A stretch of 64,000 nt of DNA. Origin: Dictyoglomota bacterium. GTDB taxonomy: Bacteria > Coprothermobacterota > Coprothermobacteria > Coprothermobacterales > JAADFF01. The DNA is taken from assembly GCA_013153035.1 (NCBI GenBank), contig JAADFF010000083.1, positions 21,666-85,665 of the forward strand, given 5' to 3'. The notes under the pieces were generated by a model. That model was not told the DNA's origin, made no database searches, and worked only from the letters and a program-made list of their open reading frames with translations. The position numbers and the translations under genes were made by a program. Shown here piece after piece: positions 42,604-52,007 of this stretch (position 1 is the stretch's first letter; every line of letters begins with the position of its first letter).

Positions 42604-42633
42604 ATTATATCAGAGCCTAAATATCTTATCCAA
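42604..42633 (-). promoter_or_regulatory. probable promoter of efp
   Basis: The minus strand has TTGGAT (42633-42628), 18 bases, then TATAAT (42609-42604) preceded by TGA (extended -10). It starts a transcript about 30 bases before the efp GTG; the -35 lies inside the last codons of pepP. Confidence 0.7.
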
Positions 42634-43677
42634 TGAAGACAAAACAATAACCCCGTTTTCCGTCATCATAACATCGTCTTCAATTCTAACCCCAAACTCA
42701 CCTGGCAGATAAACACCAGGTTCAATAGTAAAGATAATATTCTTATCTATTATCTCATCAGACATATAAGAAACACGGGGCATCTCATGTATTTCTATAC
42801 CGATACCATGACCAAGTGAATGGGTAAAGTACTCAGCAAGCCCCTTATCTTTAAGATAATTCCTTGCAAGAGCATCAATTTCTTTAGCAGTCATACAACA
42901 TTTAGCTCCACGAATAGCAGTTTCTTGAGCACCTTTAACGGCCTGCAAAACCTCTTCGGCCTTTTCAGAAATTTTTCCTACAACAACCATACGGGTAAGG
43001 TCAGATACATACCCCTTATAAAAGGCACCCCAATCTATAACAATAACTTCTCCTTCCTTAACCTTTTTGTCGGATGCTACCCCATGTGGAAGTGCCCCTC
43101 TATAACCAGAGGCAACAATAATGTCAAAGCTCTCTTTATCTCCTCCTAATCTACGCATATGGTAACACAGTTCAGATGCTATATCTCTTTCCGTTACCCC
43201 CGGTCTTATAATCTCTAACGTTTTCAAAAATGCATTTTGAGCTATATCTATAGCCTTTTCTATAAGAGTTCTTTCATATTCATCCTTAACCATACGCATT
43301 TTGTAAAGATACTCGTCAGCACCTGAGAAAGTTTCAATCCAAGGAACAATCTCCCTAAGCTTATTAATGAATTTTACTGTAATTACATTTTCTTCAATCC
43401 ACAATTTCTTAATTTCCTTGAGATAGCTTGGAAGTTCTTCCCAAATCTTGGTAAACAAGATAACTTCTACACCATCCCAAACTTCATCAGCTGCCTGAGT
43501 CGTGTAGCGACCATCAACGAGAAGCTTAATGCTTTCACCAGTAATAATAAGATAGCCTTCTCCTCCAGTAAACCCCGTTAAGTAATACAAGTGATGAGAG
43601 GTTGTTGTTAGATAAGCTTCCCCCTCCACAAGATTGAGCCTTTGTCTAAGAGTTTCGACCCTCTCCCTCACAAACAT
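42610..43677 (-). CDS. pepP: Xaa-Pro aminopeptidase / M24 family dipeptidase
   Basis: Cytoplasmic dimetal peptidase of 355 residues that removes residues before proline. The pita-bread domain has metal ligands in VIDWGAFYKGYVSDLTRM (two Asp), HSLGHGIGIEIHEMP (His), TIEPGVYL (Glu) and GVRIEDDV (Glu). An N-terminal creatinase-like domain covers about 1-120. Placement before efp is a common bacterial order. Confidence 0.94.
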   Translation of the reverse strand: MFVRERVETLRQRLNLVEGEAYLTTTSHHLYYLTGFTGGEGYLIITGESIKLLVDGRYTTQAADEVWDGVEVILFTKIWEELPSYLKEIKKLWIEENVITVKFINKLREIVPWIETFSGADEYLYKMRMVKDEYERTLIEKAIDIAQNAFLKTLEIIRPGVTERDIASELCYHMRRLGGDKESFDIIVASGYRGALPHGVASDKKVKEGEVIVIDWGAFYKGYVSDLTRMVVVGKISEKAEEVLQAVKGAQETAIRGAKCCMTAKEIDALARNYLKDKGLAEYFTHSLGHGIGIEIHEMPRVSYMSDEIIDKNIIFTIEPGVYLPGEFGVRIEDDVMMTENGVIVLSSLDKIFRL

Positions 43678-43680
43678 CCC

Positions 43681-43980
43681 TCACTTTCCTTTAAATGGAT
43701 CCACTACTCCCACATCTGTAGGATCCTGTTCTTTTACTTGTATATGATAACGCTGAGCAACAACATTTTCTATTTCTTTTATCTTATCTTCTGGTATCTG
43801 AAGCTTTTCAATTGCATATCGTTTTTGCAAAACTTTTATCTGGGCATCTGGGGTCTCATATTTACTAACCATGCGTAATATGTAAGAATTATACCCTCCT
43901 GTAAAGATAATCGATGTGGAAAATAGAAGACTAATAATTGTCAATACTATCAATAATAACACCCAACTTTTTTCAGTCAT
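43681..43980 (-). CDS. small membrane protein at the end of the pilus operon
   Basis: A 99-residue protein with one N-terminal membrane segment (WVLLLIVLTIISLLFSTSIIF, about 5-25) and a soluble remainder rich in charged helix, ending VGVVDPFKGK. It overlaps the PilO-like gene by 4 bases, the place where PilP occurs in other operons, but it lacks the PilP beta domain. I do not recognise a family. Co-expression suggests an accessory role in pilus alignment. Confidence 0.7.
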   Translation of the reverse strand: MTEKSWVLLLIVLTIISLLFSTSIIFTGGYNSYILRMVSKYETPDAQIKVLQKRYAIEKLQIPEDKIKEIENVVAQRYHIQVKEQDPTDVGVVDPFKGK

Positions 43981-44555
43981 TTCCCTTCACCTCCCATTAC
44001 TACAACGGGAAATTGCATTTTAAATGATAAAGTGTATGGATAATTTTCTCCTTGGGAATATTTAATGCTAACATTGGATAACATGATCATCTTATCCGCA
44101 TTTTCTATACGCTTAAGCATATTTATAACGCCGTTGTATGTTTTGGGGCCCTTAACACCATCAACGCTAACAATAACTATACCCCACATAGGATTCTTTT
44201 TGTCTTTAGCAATTTTACTAACTTTTACACTTTTAAATTCAGAAGCACCAACATTTTCCATAAGAGATTTCACATACTTAAACAAGAATGAATCAATCTC
44301 ATACTCTGGCCTGCTACCATCAATAAAAAGTACAGAAGCCTTATCGGCTATCTCTTGAAGTTTTTCCACTTCTTCTGCCAACTTCTTCTCATCTATTTGA
44401 CTAATAAGACGATTTTTTTCTGTGAGAACATCAACTGTTGTCATATTCGTACGATACGTGTCTAGTTCAGAAGACATATATTTGTAGAGAACAAAAATAG
44501 CTACCAATAAAAGCAACATGACAATAACATGTTTATTTTCTTCAAACCACTTCAT
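43977..44555 (-). CDS. PilO-like type IV pilus inner-membrane protein
   Basis: A 192-residue protein with a short cytoplasmic start, a membrane helix (VIVMLLLLVAIFVLYKYM, about 10-27), a coiled coil and then a ferredoxin-like region with KTYNGVINMLKRIENADKMIMLSNVSI (in pieces). This layout and its place after PilN identify it as PilO, which pairs with PilN in the alignment subcomplex. Sequence conservation of PilO is low everywhere, so the call leans on context. Confidence 0.8.
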   Translation of the reverse strand: MKWFEENKHVIVMLLLLVAIFVLYKYMSSELDTYRTNMTTVDVLTEKNRLISQIDEKKLAEEVEKLQEIADKASVLFIDGSRPEYEIDSFLFKYVKSLMENVGASEFKSVKVSKIAKDKKNPMWGIVIVSVDGVKGPKTYNGVINMLKRIENADKMIMLSNVSIKYSQGENYPYTLSFKMQFPVVVMGGEGK

Positions 44556-45181
44556 TTGTTCTCACCTTCTTTCACATTCTGTTTCCAGCCCAATAGTAGA
44601 TTTACGCTATAAGTCCACTCGTTTTCTTGAGACTGGGAGATAGAAGACAGATTTATGGGCAAAACCTTAGCATTTTTCACATAGAGATATGGCGATGCAG
44701 CAAATGCATCGATAAGCTGAGGAGCATCCAAATAGCTATCGGATACAATTTTCAGGGAAAGCCTTACACTATCTCCATTAACCGAGAGATTTATACCACC
44801 TTGAACTGTAGATCCCTTCGGCAAACGCTTTCTTATTTCATCTAGCACAATAGATAATTTAGGTTGCATGTCAATAATGGTATAAGTATTATCAATAAAC
44901 TTCATAATAGTTTCCTTCTGCTTAATTACCTGATTAAATTTGACTTCCTTGGGCTTCAATGAGGCATAAGTGCTGTTTAGAGAGTCGATTTTTTTAGCAA
45001 GAGATTTATTTACCATCTTCATAGTAATAATAGGAGCCAGTGTCATAACAATAATTAAAATAACGGATACCCAGAAAGTAGTCCAACTTATGCCAACTTG
45101 TCTTCTTATAAACTTAGGACCATCTAATAAATTAAGACGAATAACAGTAAAGTTACTACTACCTTTCTTCTTCATATTCAT
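44552..45181 (-). CDS. PilN-like type IV pilus assembly protein
   Basis: A 209-residue protein whose N-terminus IRLNLLDGPKF resembles the INLLP motif that binds PilM. Then come a membrane helix (WTTFWVSVILIIVMTLAPI, about 32-50) and a coiled coil plus ferredoxin-like periplasmic part. It overlaps pilM and pilO by 4 bases on each side. It is assigned by motif, topology and order. Confidence 0.82.
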   Translation of the reverse strand: MNMKKKGSSNFTVIRLNLLDGPKFIRRQVGISWTTFWVSVILIIVMTLAPIITMKMVNKSLAKKIDSLNSTYASLKPKEVKFNQVIKQKETIMKFIDNTYTIIDMQPKLSIVLDEIRKRLPKGSTVQGGINLSVNGDSVRLSLKIVSDSYLDAPQLIDAFAASPYLYVKNAKVLPINLSSISQSQENEWTYSVNLLLGWKQNVKEGENK

Positions 45182-46281
45182 CGAGAATCCCCTCCTCCTG
45201 CCAAGCTTGGCAGCATATCAACATATTCCCACAAAGCAAGACCAAAGGCCGTAGATACAAGCGGGGATATTTCATACAAAACATCCGAATGAAGTCTTTC
45301 GGCATCCATTGGTTCAAGATATGAAAGAGTTCTATTTTTTGTAATAGGAAATCCTAACTCTTCGGAAAGCAATGTATCAAATCCTTTTAGAAGGGCTCCT
45401 CCACCAGAAATAATGCCTGTAAATTTACCCCCACCAGAGGAAATGTTAGATTGGTAATATGCAATTACCCTATGAATCTCCCTAATAAGACTTTTCATAG
45501 CTCCGGCAATAATATTTTTCAGTTGCTGATTTTCTTCCTCTTCCAGAATATTTCTTTGATTAAGAAGATACTCTGCTTCTCTTTCGCTGATACCTTTAAA
45601 CTCACTAACCTGTCTAACAAACATACTTGCTCCCATATCGATAAGACGAGTATATGCAAGCGTACCGTTCTCGAAAAAGCTGATCGTAGTTGTCTTACTA
45701 CTAATATTAAGAAGCACGTACGTTAGCTCAAGGTCTTCTTCGTTGGTAAGAAGATATAGTGTACGAGCTTCAGCCAATAACTCCGCATCAGCCGCAATAA
45801 CATTGAGTCCTAAGGACTTAAACACTTCAATATAAGGATCTACATGTTCTTTCTTAACAGCAGCAAATAATACATCATAAACATTACCTTTTTCGGACAT
45901 TCGCGTACCCAACACCTGAAAGTCGAAATATAATTTTTCTACTGGGGTGGATAACTCTGACTGGATATCATCTCTAATAAATTCAAACATAACAGGTTTT
46001 TTCTGAGATATGTTTGCCGGCACCTGAATAATCTTTATAATTGTCTGTTCTCCCGGCACACCCATAACAACATTCTTCCCTTGAAACACATAGGCTTCAA
46101 GCACCTGGGAAATTGCTCTCTTAAACACTTCTGGATTTACCAGAAGTCCATTGGCAATAGCCCCTTTAGGAACAGGAAAATGAGCAACCTCAGATACAAG
46201 CAGCTTTTTCCCTTTTTTCACCAATTCCACCGCCTTGATGAAATGATCACCAAGGTCTAATCCAATCACACTTGATCTCAT
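45178..46281 (-). CDS. pilM: type IV pilus assembly ATPase-like protein PilM
   Basis: Cytoplasmic actin-like (FtsA-fold) protein of 367 residues that anchors the PilN-PilO platform. It opens VIGLDLGDHFIKAVELVKKGKKL, the PilM phosphate-1 motif, and has TYVLLNISSKTTTISFFENG (phosphate-2) and FTGIISGGGALLKGF (adenosine motif). Length is normal. It overlaps pilN by 4 bases. Confidence 0.92.
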   Translation of the reverse strand: MRSSVIGLDLGDHFIKAVELVKKGKKLLVSEVAHFPVPKGAIANGLLVNPEVFKRAISQVLEAYVFQGKNVVMGVPGEQTIIKIIQVPANISQKKPVMFEFIRDDIQSELSTPVEKLYFDFQVLGTRMSEKGNVYDVLFAAVKKEHVDPYIEVFKSLGLNVIAADAELLAEARTLYLLTNEEDLELTYVLLNISSKTTTISFFENGTLAYTRLIDMGASMFVRQVSEFKGISEREAEYLLNQRNILEEEENQQLKNIIAGAMKSLIREIHRVIAYYQSNISSGGGKFTGIISGGGALLKGFDTLLSEELGFPITKNRTLSYLEPMDAERLHSDVLYEISPLVSTAFGLALWEYVDMLPSLAGGGDSR

Positions 46282-46295
46282 ACACTAGCCCCCCT

Positions 46296-47087
46296 TTATA
46301 TAAAGAACAAACGTCTATACCACAAAATAATGGGTATACCATAAAACCATGCCAAAACAGCACCCCAGAGCATAAAAGGACCAAAGGGAACAACATGTTT
46401 TGATTCACCTTTAAATATTTTCGTCATGAGCATAAAAACAATACCAACCAAAGCACCTAAACCAAAGGCTATAAAAAACCATGGTACGATTTTAGGAAAA
46501 CCTAAAAACCAACCAATGATAGGGGATAATTTAACATCTCCCTCTCCCATACCATCGGGTACAAGATAATAAATAATAAGGAAAAACACAAGTAAAACAA
46601 GAGAGCCAATAACACGATTTCTAATATCTAGCAGAGTTTCCCAGCCTAAAGCAAAGGCAAACAAAGTCCATGCAACTTCAAACACAGCCATAGGCAAGAG
46701 AATCTTATTTGGAAGTATATAAAGTTGCATATCTATAACGCTGAGCACTATAGCAAAATAACCAAACACCAGCACCTCAACAAAGGCATCAATACCTTGT
46801 GGAAATACAAGAACAAAAACTATTACCGTCCACAAGCCTGTGATAAATTCAATAGCAGGATACAAAGGTGAAATTCTCTTACCACAATAACGACATTTTC
46901 CACCTAACATAATATAACTAAGAATTGGAATCATGTCATACCAAGCAAGTTTATGACCACAATAAGGACATTTACTCGGTGGATAAACAATACTTTCTCC
47001 TCTAGGAATACGATAAATAACAACATTAAGAAAACTACCAATTGAAGCACCTATTAAAAATATAAGTAGCAAAATTATGTAATACAC
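46296..47087 (-). CDS. pilD: prepilin peptidase / N-methyltransferase
   Basis: Membrane aspartic protease that cleaves and methylates prepilins. The 263 residues start with the SFLNVVIYRIPRGES family pattern and carry the cytoplasmic zinc-type cysteines C40, C43, C65 and C68. The catalytic aspartates are D119 (VIDMQLYILPNK) and D184 (GMGEGDVKL). About eight membrane segments are visible. The start is GTG with AGGAGG 7 bases upstream. No prepilin gene is in the window. Confidence 0.95.
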   Translation of the reverse strand: MYYIILLLIFLIGASIGSFLNVVIYRIPRGESIVYPPSKCPYCGHKLAWYDMIPILSYIMLGGKCRYCGKRISPLYPAIEFITGLWTVIVFVLVFPQGIDAFVEVLVFGYFAIVLSVIDMQLYILPNKILLPMAVFEVAWTLFAFALGWETLLDIRNRVIGSLVLLVFFLIIYYLVPDGMGEGDVKLSPIIGWFLGFPKIVPWFFIAFGLGALVGIVFMLMTKIFKGESKHVVPFGPFMLWGAVLAWFYGIPIILWYRRLFFI

Positions 47088-47099
47088 GGGTTACCCTCC

Positions 47100-48323
47100 T
47101 TATAGATTCATCTGACTTATCATGCTGAATATTGGCAAATATATAGAAACAATAGCAGTACCAACCATTAAAGCAAGAACAAGGACAGTAATTGGCTCCA
47201 TAGCAGAAGCTAACGCCTCTACAGCTGCATCAACCTCCTCTTCATAATACGAAGCCATCTTTTCTAGCATCTTGTCAAGAGAACCAGATGCTTCACCTAT
47301 TCTTACCATATTGATAAACATAGGGGGAAATAGATCGGGATATTGACTCATTGCTGCCGATATACGGCTACCACCTTTAACCTTAGAAATGATATCGGCA
47401 ATAGCCTCCTCGTATACTTTATTACCCATAACATCTTTCAAATTGTCAAGTGCTTCTGTAGGCGAAATACCACTTCTTACCATTGTGGCAAAGTTCGATG
47501 CAAATTGAGCTAAAATAGACGTACGGGTTAATCTTCCAAACAATGGCATCTTCAATTTTAACCTGTGCCAATATTTCCCTCCAAGTTTGAAGCCCAACAT
47601 ACCAAAATAGTTAAGGACAAATATAAGAACTATTACTCCAACCATCCATGGCCAATATTTAATAATAAATCTTGCCAAACCTATCATAAATGTCGTAAGA
47701 GCTGGCATCTTCTTAATACCAAAATCCTTAAACATCTGTTCGAATTTAGGAATAATGAAGATTACAATACCTAAAAATATAGCAAGAGAAATACTGAGAA
47801 CAACTATGGGATACGTCATAGCACCTTTAATCTTACGCCTAATAGTCATATTTTTCTCCAGCAAAGTAGCAACGTCATTTAAAGCTTTTTCCAGATGGCC
47901 TGTCACCTGGGCTGCTTTAATAATGTTAGGGTACATAGGCGGAAAAACTCCAGAATACATAGCAAGAGCATCACCAAAGGTAGTATCGCCTCTACGGACC
48001 ATGTTAGCAATTTCAGTAAATACCTGTCTCAAATACGGATCTTGTATCTGTTGTGCAACAATATCAAGAGATTCTACAAGCTGCATACCTGATTCAATCA
48101 TTGTAGCCAGCTGTCGAGTAGCGAGAGTCAAAGCCTTGAGAGAAACCTTTTTCCTGAATACCTTTCCAGACGAAGATGTTTGAACTGTTTCTTTTAGGGA
48201 TAGAACCTGCGTTATTCCCATATCCATAAGTTTTTCCAAAGCTACCCTACGAGAAGGGGCTTCAATAACCCCTTTAACTGTTCCAAATGCCCCTTTTTTC
48301 GCAACATACTTGTAATATGGCAT
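47100..48323 (-). CDS. pilC: type IV pilus inner-membrane platform protein PilC (GspF family)
   Basis: Polytopic platform of 407 residues that couples PilB/PilT ATPases to pilus growth. Two GspF repeats are visible: the first with TRQLATMIESGMQLVESL and the second with FASNFATMVRSGISPTEALDNL. Membrane segments lie near 175-195, 225-245 and 375-395. It begins MPYYKYVAKKGAFGTVKGVIEA, typical of PilC. Confidence 0.95.
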   Translation of the reverse strand: MPYYKYVAKKGAFGTVKGVIEAPSRRVALEKLMDMGITQVLSLKETVQTSSSGKVFRKKVSLKALTLATRQLATMIESGMQLVESLDIVAQQIQDPYLRQVFTEIANMVRRGDTTFGDALAMYSGVFPPMYPNIIKAAQVTGHLEKALNDVATLLEKNMTIRRKIKGAMTYPIVVLSISLAIFLGIVIFIIPKFEQMFKDFGIKKMPALTTFMIGLARFIIKYWPWMVGVIVLIFVLNYFGMLGFKLGGKYWHRLKLKMPLFGRLTRTSILAQFASNFATMVRSGISPTEALDNLKDVMGNKVYEEAIADIISKVKGGSRISAAMSQYPDLFPPMFINMVRIGEASGSLDKMLEKMASYYEEEVDAAVEALASAMEPITVLVLALMVGTAIVSIYLPIFSMISQMNL

Positions 48324-48337
48324 GAATCATCATCTCC

Positions 48338-49399
48338 TTACATGCCAAGATAACGGTTAAAGTCGTTAAGAGAATGCACATAATGAAGGGCCTCATCATA
48401 ATCAACAAGTCCTCTCTTAACAAGCATAGCAAGAGCCTTATCCATGGGCTGCATGCCTTCAGAAGCACCCATCTGGATATGGCTAAGTATTTGATGTGTT
48501 TTTCCTTCCCTAATAAGAGACCTAATGGCAGAGTTGGCAATCATAATCTCGGCAGCCAAAACTCTTCCTCTACCATCTGCTCTCTTAAGCAATCTCTGTG
48601 AAATAACCGCCAAAAGAACAGATGCCAACTGTATTCTTACCTGAGGTTGCTGGTGAGGTGGAAATACATCTACAATTCTGTCGATCGTTTGAGCAGCAGA
48701 ATTCGTATGAACTGTAGCAAACACAAGATGACCGGTCTCCGCTAATGTCAAAACCGTTTGAATAGTCTCCAAATCTCTCATCTCACCAACCATAACAACA
48801 TCGGGATCCTCACGAAGAGCGGCCCTAAGGGCATTGGCAAAACTTAAAGTATCAGCCCCAACCTCTCTTTGATTAACCATAGACTTACCATGTCTAAACA
48901 CATATTCTATAGGATCTTCAATAGTCAGAATATGATAAGGATATGTGATATTAATCTGCTGAATCATCGCGGCGAGGGTAGTAGATTTACCTGATCCCGT
49001 AGGCCCCGTAACAAGAATGAGACCTTGTCTTTTGTGGATTAAATCTTTAACGACATCTGGCAGCCCCAAATCGTCTATATGCGGAACTTCAAATGGTATA
49101 CGACGGAGTGCCGCCGCCACAGTTGCCCTCTGTCTATATGCATTAACCCTATAACGACCTAGACCGGGAATTCCGAACGAAAAGTCTATTTCTCCTTGAG
49201 ATTCGAATTTCTGTATTTGAACTTCATTCATAATCTGATACACAATATTTCTCGTATCTTCAGGTGTTAATCTGTCTTCGCCATATGTCACTAATTCACC
49301 ATTGACACGATATACAGGAGCCCTACCAACAGTAATATGCAAATCTGAAGCTCCCAACTCTTGCATCTCTCGGAGCAGTTCTACAATGTCATATTTCAT
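48338..49399 (-). CDS. pilT: twitching motility ATPase PilT
   Basis: Pilus retraction ATPase of 353 residues. It begins with DIVELLREMQELGASDLHITVGRAP. Walker A is VTGPTGSGKSTTLAAMI, the Asp box HILTIEDPIEYV, Walker B DPDVVMVGEMRDLETI, and the His box TGHLVFATVHTNSA. The AIRNLIRE box reads AIRSLIREGK. Its presence implies retractile, surface-moving or DNA-uptake pili. Confidence 0.96.
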   Translation of the reverse strand: MKYDIVELLREMQELGASDLHITVGRAPVYRVNGELVTYGEDRLTPEDTRNIVYQIMNEVQIQKFESQGEIDFSFGIPGLGRYRVNAYRQRATVAAALRRIPFEVPHIDDLGLPDVVKDLIHKRQGLILVTGPTGSGKSTTLAAMIQQINITYPYHILTIEDPIEYVFRHGKSMVNQREVGADTLSFANALRAALREDPDVVMVGEMRDLETIQTVLTLAETGHLVFATVHTNSAAQTIDRIVDVFPPHQQPQVRIQLASVLLAVISQRLLKRADGRGRVLAAEIMIANSAIRSLIREGKTHQILSHIQMGASEGMQPMDKALAMLVKRGLVDYDEALHYVHSLNDFNRYLGM

Positions 49400-49411
49400 A
49401 ATATCCCCCCT

Positions 49412-51244
49412 TTACACCTCAAGTGAAGAAACCACTCTTGTAACTTCATCAACGGTAGTAAGTCCTTTGAACACTTTTAGCATACCATCTTGTAGAAGTG
49501 TACGAGCTCCCTTAGCTGTTGCCACTCGCTTTATTTCAGCTCCTGAAGCACGGTCAAGTATTAGCCTTCGAATATCCTCATCTACAACCAACAGTTCATG
49601 TATAGCCAACCTCCCTTTATATCCTGTTCCACTACATTTAGGACAACCTCTACCCTTAAAATATCGTGGTTCATAACCAAGCTGGACTAAACTCTGTTCT
49701 GCTTCTTCCAGAGCCAGTGGCATCTCTGGTTTACCTATAGGTGCTTTACAACTATCGCATATCCTTTTAACAAGTCGCTGAGCTAAAACACCTATTAAAG
49801 ATGATGCTATAAGAAAGGGCTCTATACCCATATCAATAAGTCTCATGGGAGCAGAAAACGAATCATTGGTATGAATCGTAGAAAGCACAAGGTGACCTGT
49901 CAAAGCAGCGTGCATAGCAATTTCAGCTGTCTCCTTGTCACGAATCTCACCTACAAGAATGATGTCTGGATCTTGTCTTAGAAAAGATCGCAATGCAGTA
50001 GCGAATGTTAAACCAGCCTTGGGATTAACCTGAACCTGATTAATTCCTGGCATTTCATACTCTACAGGATCTTCGGCTGTCATAATATTAACAGAGATAT
50101 CGTTAAGCTCATTAAGAGCGGCATATAGTGTTGTAGATTTACCTGAACCTGTTGGACCGGAAACAAGTATCATACCGTATGGTTGGTGGATAAGCGTTCT
50201 AAAACTCTGGAGGACATCGGGTTCAAAACCAATATTATCAAGATTAAGAAGTGAAGGATCTTTTCGAAGCAACCTCAGCACAACCTTCTCTCCATGAACA
50301 GTAGGAAGTGTGGAAACACGAACATCAACATTAATGCTACTACCTGGTAATTTTGTAGTGAAACGGCCATCGAGTGGCTTTCTATGTTCGGTGACATCCA
50401 TGTTTGCCATAACCTTAATACGAGCAACTATACTCCTTTTATAGTAAGCAACATTTTCATTAAATGTTATATGCTCTTTCAGAGTACCATCTACCCTAAA
50501 ACGAATACGAAGCGAATTTTTTAAGGGTTCAATATGTATATCACTGGCTCCCTCAAGAAGAGCTGTTCTGAGCATGTTATTAACAAACTCTACAATAGGT
50601 CCAGAAACTTCCTCTTCCGCTCTGCGTTCCTCTTCTGAAATATCAATATCTCCTATATCTGCTAATCTGGCTCCGTAAACAATTTGAATAATATAGTCAA
50701 AATCTTTTTCCGGTATATAGTAAGCTCGTATAGTATCAAACTGACCTTCAAAGGCTCTCTTAATATAGTCTTCTGCCTCAAGATTCCATGGATCGGCAAA
50801 GGCAACTTCTAGTTCTCTAATAACAGAACCACTAGGGGTTGGATTTTCTAGTATACGTATGGGCAATACTCCATAATCTTCGGCTTTCTCTCGAGGTATC
50901 TTATTCAGCAGTAGTTCCTCTCCCATGGATTCAACTTCTTCTTTAATCTCTAATATCTTTTCTTTAGAAATTAAATCATAACCGAAATAGTCAGCAATCA
51001 TTTGAGCCAAACTTTCTTCGGTAATACCAAATATCTCCATGAATACTTCGAGCGGTGACTTCTGCAATTTTTCATCTTCTACATCTTCCATAGCACGGGC
51101 TATCTCGGACTTTATGATATCGGGAGTCATCAAACTAATAAGAGAGGGATTTTTTCTTATTGCCTCAGAATATTTGGCAGCATTTTCTCCAAAGTATAGC
51201 AGCATACTAATAATAGGATCGATATAACGATCAAGACGCGACAT
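49412..51244 (-). CDS. pilB: type IV pilus extension ATPase PilB (GspE family)
   Basis: Hexameric ATPase for pilus extension, 610 residues. An N-terminal GspE/MshE N domain (about 60-200) precedes the ATPase core with Walker A VSGPTGSGKSTTLYAAL, DPVEYEMPGINQVQVNPKAGLTFA and DPDIILVGEIRDKETAEIA. The zinc tetracysteine is split between CDSCK and CPKCSGTGYKG. It heads the pilus operon, with GGGGAGGT as ribosome binding site. Confidence 0.96.
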   Translation of the reverse strand: MSRLDRYIDPIISMLLYFGENAAKYSEAIRKNPSLISLMTPDIIKSEIARAMEDVEDEKLQKSPLEVFMEIFGITEESLAQMIADYFGYDLISKEKILEIKEEVESMGEELLLNKIPREKAEDYGVLPIRILENPTPSGSVIRELEVAFADPWNLEAEDYIKRAFEGQFDTIRAYYIPEKDFDYIIQIVYGARLADIGDIDISEEERRAEEEVSGPIVEFVNNMLRTALLEGASDIHIEPLKNSLRIRFRVDGTLKEHITFNENVAYYKRSIVARIKVMANMDVTEHRKPLDGRFTTKLPGSSINVDVRVSTLPTVHGEKVVLRLLRKDPSLLNLDNIGFEPDVLQSFRTLIHQPYGMILVSGPTGSGKSTTLYAALNELNDISVNIMTAEDPVEYEMPGINQVQVNPKAGLTFATALRSFLRQDPDIILVGEIRDKETAEIAMHAALTGHLVLSTIHTNDSFSAPMRLIDMGIEPFLIASSLIGVLAQRLVKRICDSCKAPIGKPEMPLALEEAEQSLVQLGYEPRYFKGRGCPKCSGTGYKGRLAIHELLVVDEDIRRLILDRASGAEIKRVATAKGARTLLQDGMLKVFKGLTTVDEVTRVVSSLEV

Positions 51245-51277
51245 CTTAAGACCTCCCCACTAACACTTGATATATAT

Positions 51278-51772
51278 CTATTTTACACTTGAAAGTATTT
51301 TTTTGGCTATAAAACTTCGTTCAAGAATTCTAAACATTTTGGTATGGGGACCATCGCGTCTCGAAAGTGGTTTTACAAGTACAAAAGAAGTACCAGCCAG
51401 CCTTGCCATAAGAACATCTGTAAAAATTTGATCACCTATAACACATGTTTCATCAGGCGAATAACCATAGCGAATAAGCACTTTCCATAATGCTAATGGA
51501 GAAGGCTTTAAAGCCATATAGTAAACAGGAACGTTAACAATAAATCTCGAGATAAGGGCCCTTAAAAACCATGTGTTTGATAGCACAACAATATCCATAT
51601 TCATCTTTTTAGCTTTTACAATCCATTCCTTTACCTCAAGTTCCACATTAAAATCTCCATAAGGAGATAGCGTATTATCCAAATCCAAAACAACAAATCG
51701 AATGCCCTTTTCGTAAAGCAAATCCGGAGAGATATCACTCAGTTTGTCTATAACCATCCCAATCCTCTTCAT
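51278..51772 (-). CDS. YqeG family HAD-type phosphatase
   Basis: A 164-residue HAD (IIIA) phosphatase of the YqeG group. The nucleophile motif is VVLDLDNTLSPYG (DLDNT at 30-34), motif II is VVLSNT, and motif IV ends in GDQIFTDVLMARLAG. Its substrate is not established (some relatives act on phosphatidylglycerophosphate). Two ATGs compete (51772 and 51757), with AGAGGA nearer the second. It overlaps the next gene by 38 bases. Confidence 0.87.
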   Translation of the reverse strand: MKRIGMVIDKLSDISPDLLYEKGIRFVVLDLDNTLSPYGDFNVELEVKEWIVKAKKMNMDIVVLSNTWFLRALISRFIVNVPVYYMALKPSPLALWKVLIRYGYSPDETCVIGDQIFTDVLMARLAGTSFVLVKPLSRRDGPHTKMFRILERSFIAKKILSSVK

Positions 51773-52007
51773 AAGGCTTTATCACCACCGATTTTATTTT
51801 GCCATCAACAATAAGATCTCCCACCATGGCAAGTAAAACATTGAGTCTATAACCTGTCAAACCATAAACAATAACTGTATGCCTATGTCCCTTATGTGTT
51901 TGAAGCATCACTCCAGCATTGTCTTCAGCTTCAAGCAAGGATTGAATATCACCAACATGCGGTAAATCAACTTCTATATACATTACCCAATACTCATTTT
52001 TCACCAC
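51735..52007 (-). CDS. hypothetical 90-residue protein
   Basis: I do not recognise this protein. It has no membrane segment and predicts a compact alpha/beta fold (VMYIEVDLPHVGDIQSLLEAE, then THKGHRHTVIVYGLTGYRLNVLLAMVGDLIVDGKIKSVVIKPYEE in pieces), somewhat like small ferredoxin-like ligand-binding proteins. The start is one of two GTG codons at 52007/52004 with AAGGAGGG just upstream; an ATG at 51983 is also possible. It overlaps mltG by 14 bases and the YqeG gene by 38. Confidence 0.7.
   Translation of the reverse strand: MVKNEYWVMYIEVDLPHVGDIQSLLEAEDNAGVMLQTHKGHRHTVIVYGLTGYRLNVLLAMVGDLIVDGKIKSVVIKPYEEDWDGYRQTE

Noticed and set aside
51242..51300. Direct repeat ACACTTGA twice before pilB as a regulator site
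   Set aside because: Only two 8-base copies in AT-rich sequence, one inside the neighbouring coding end; too weak to call.
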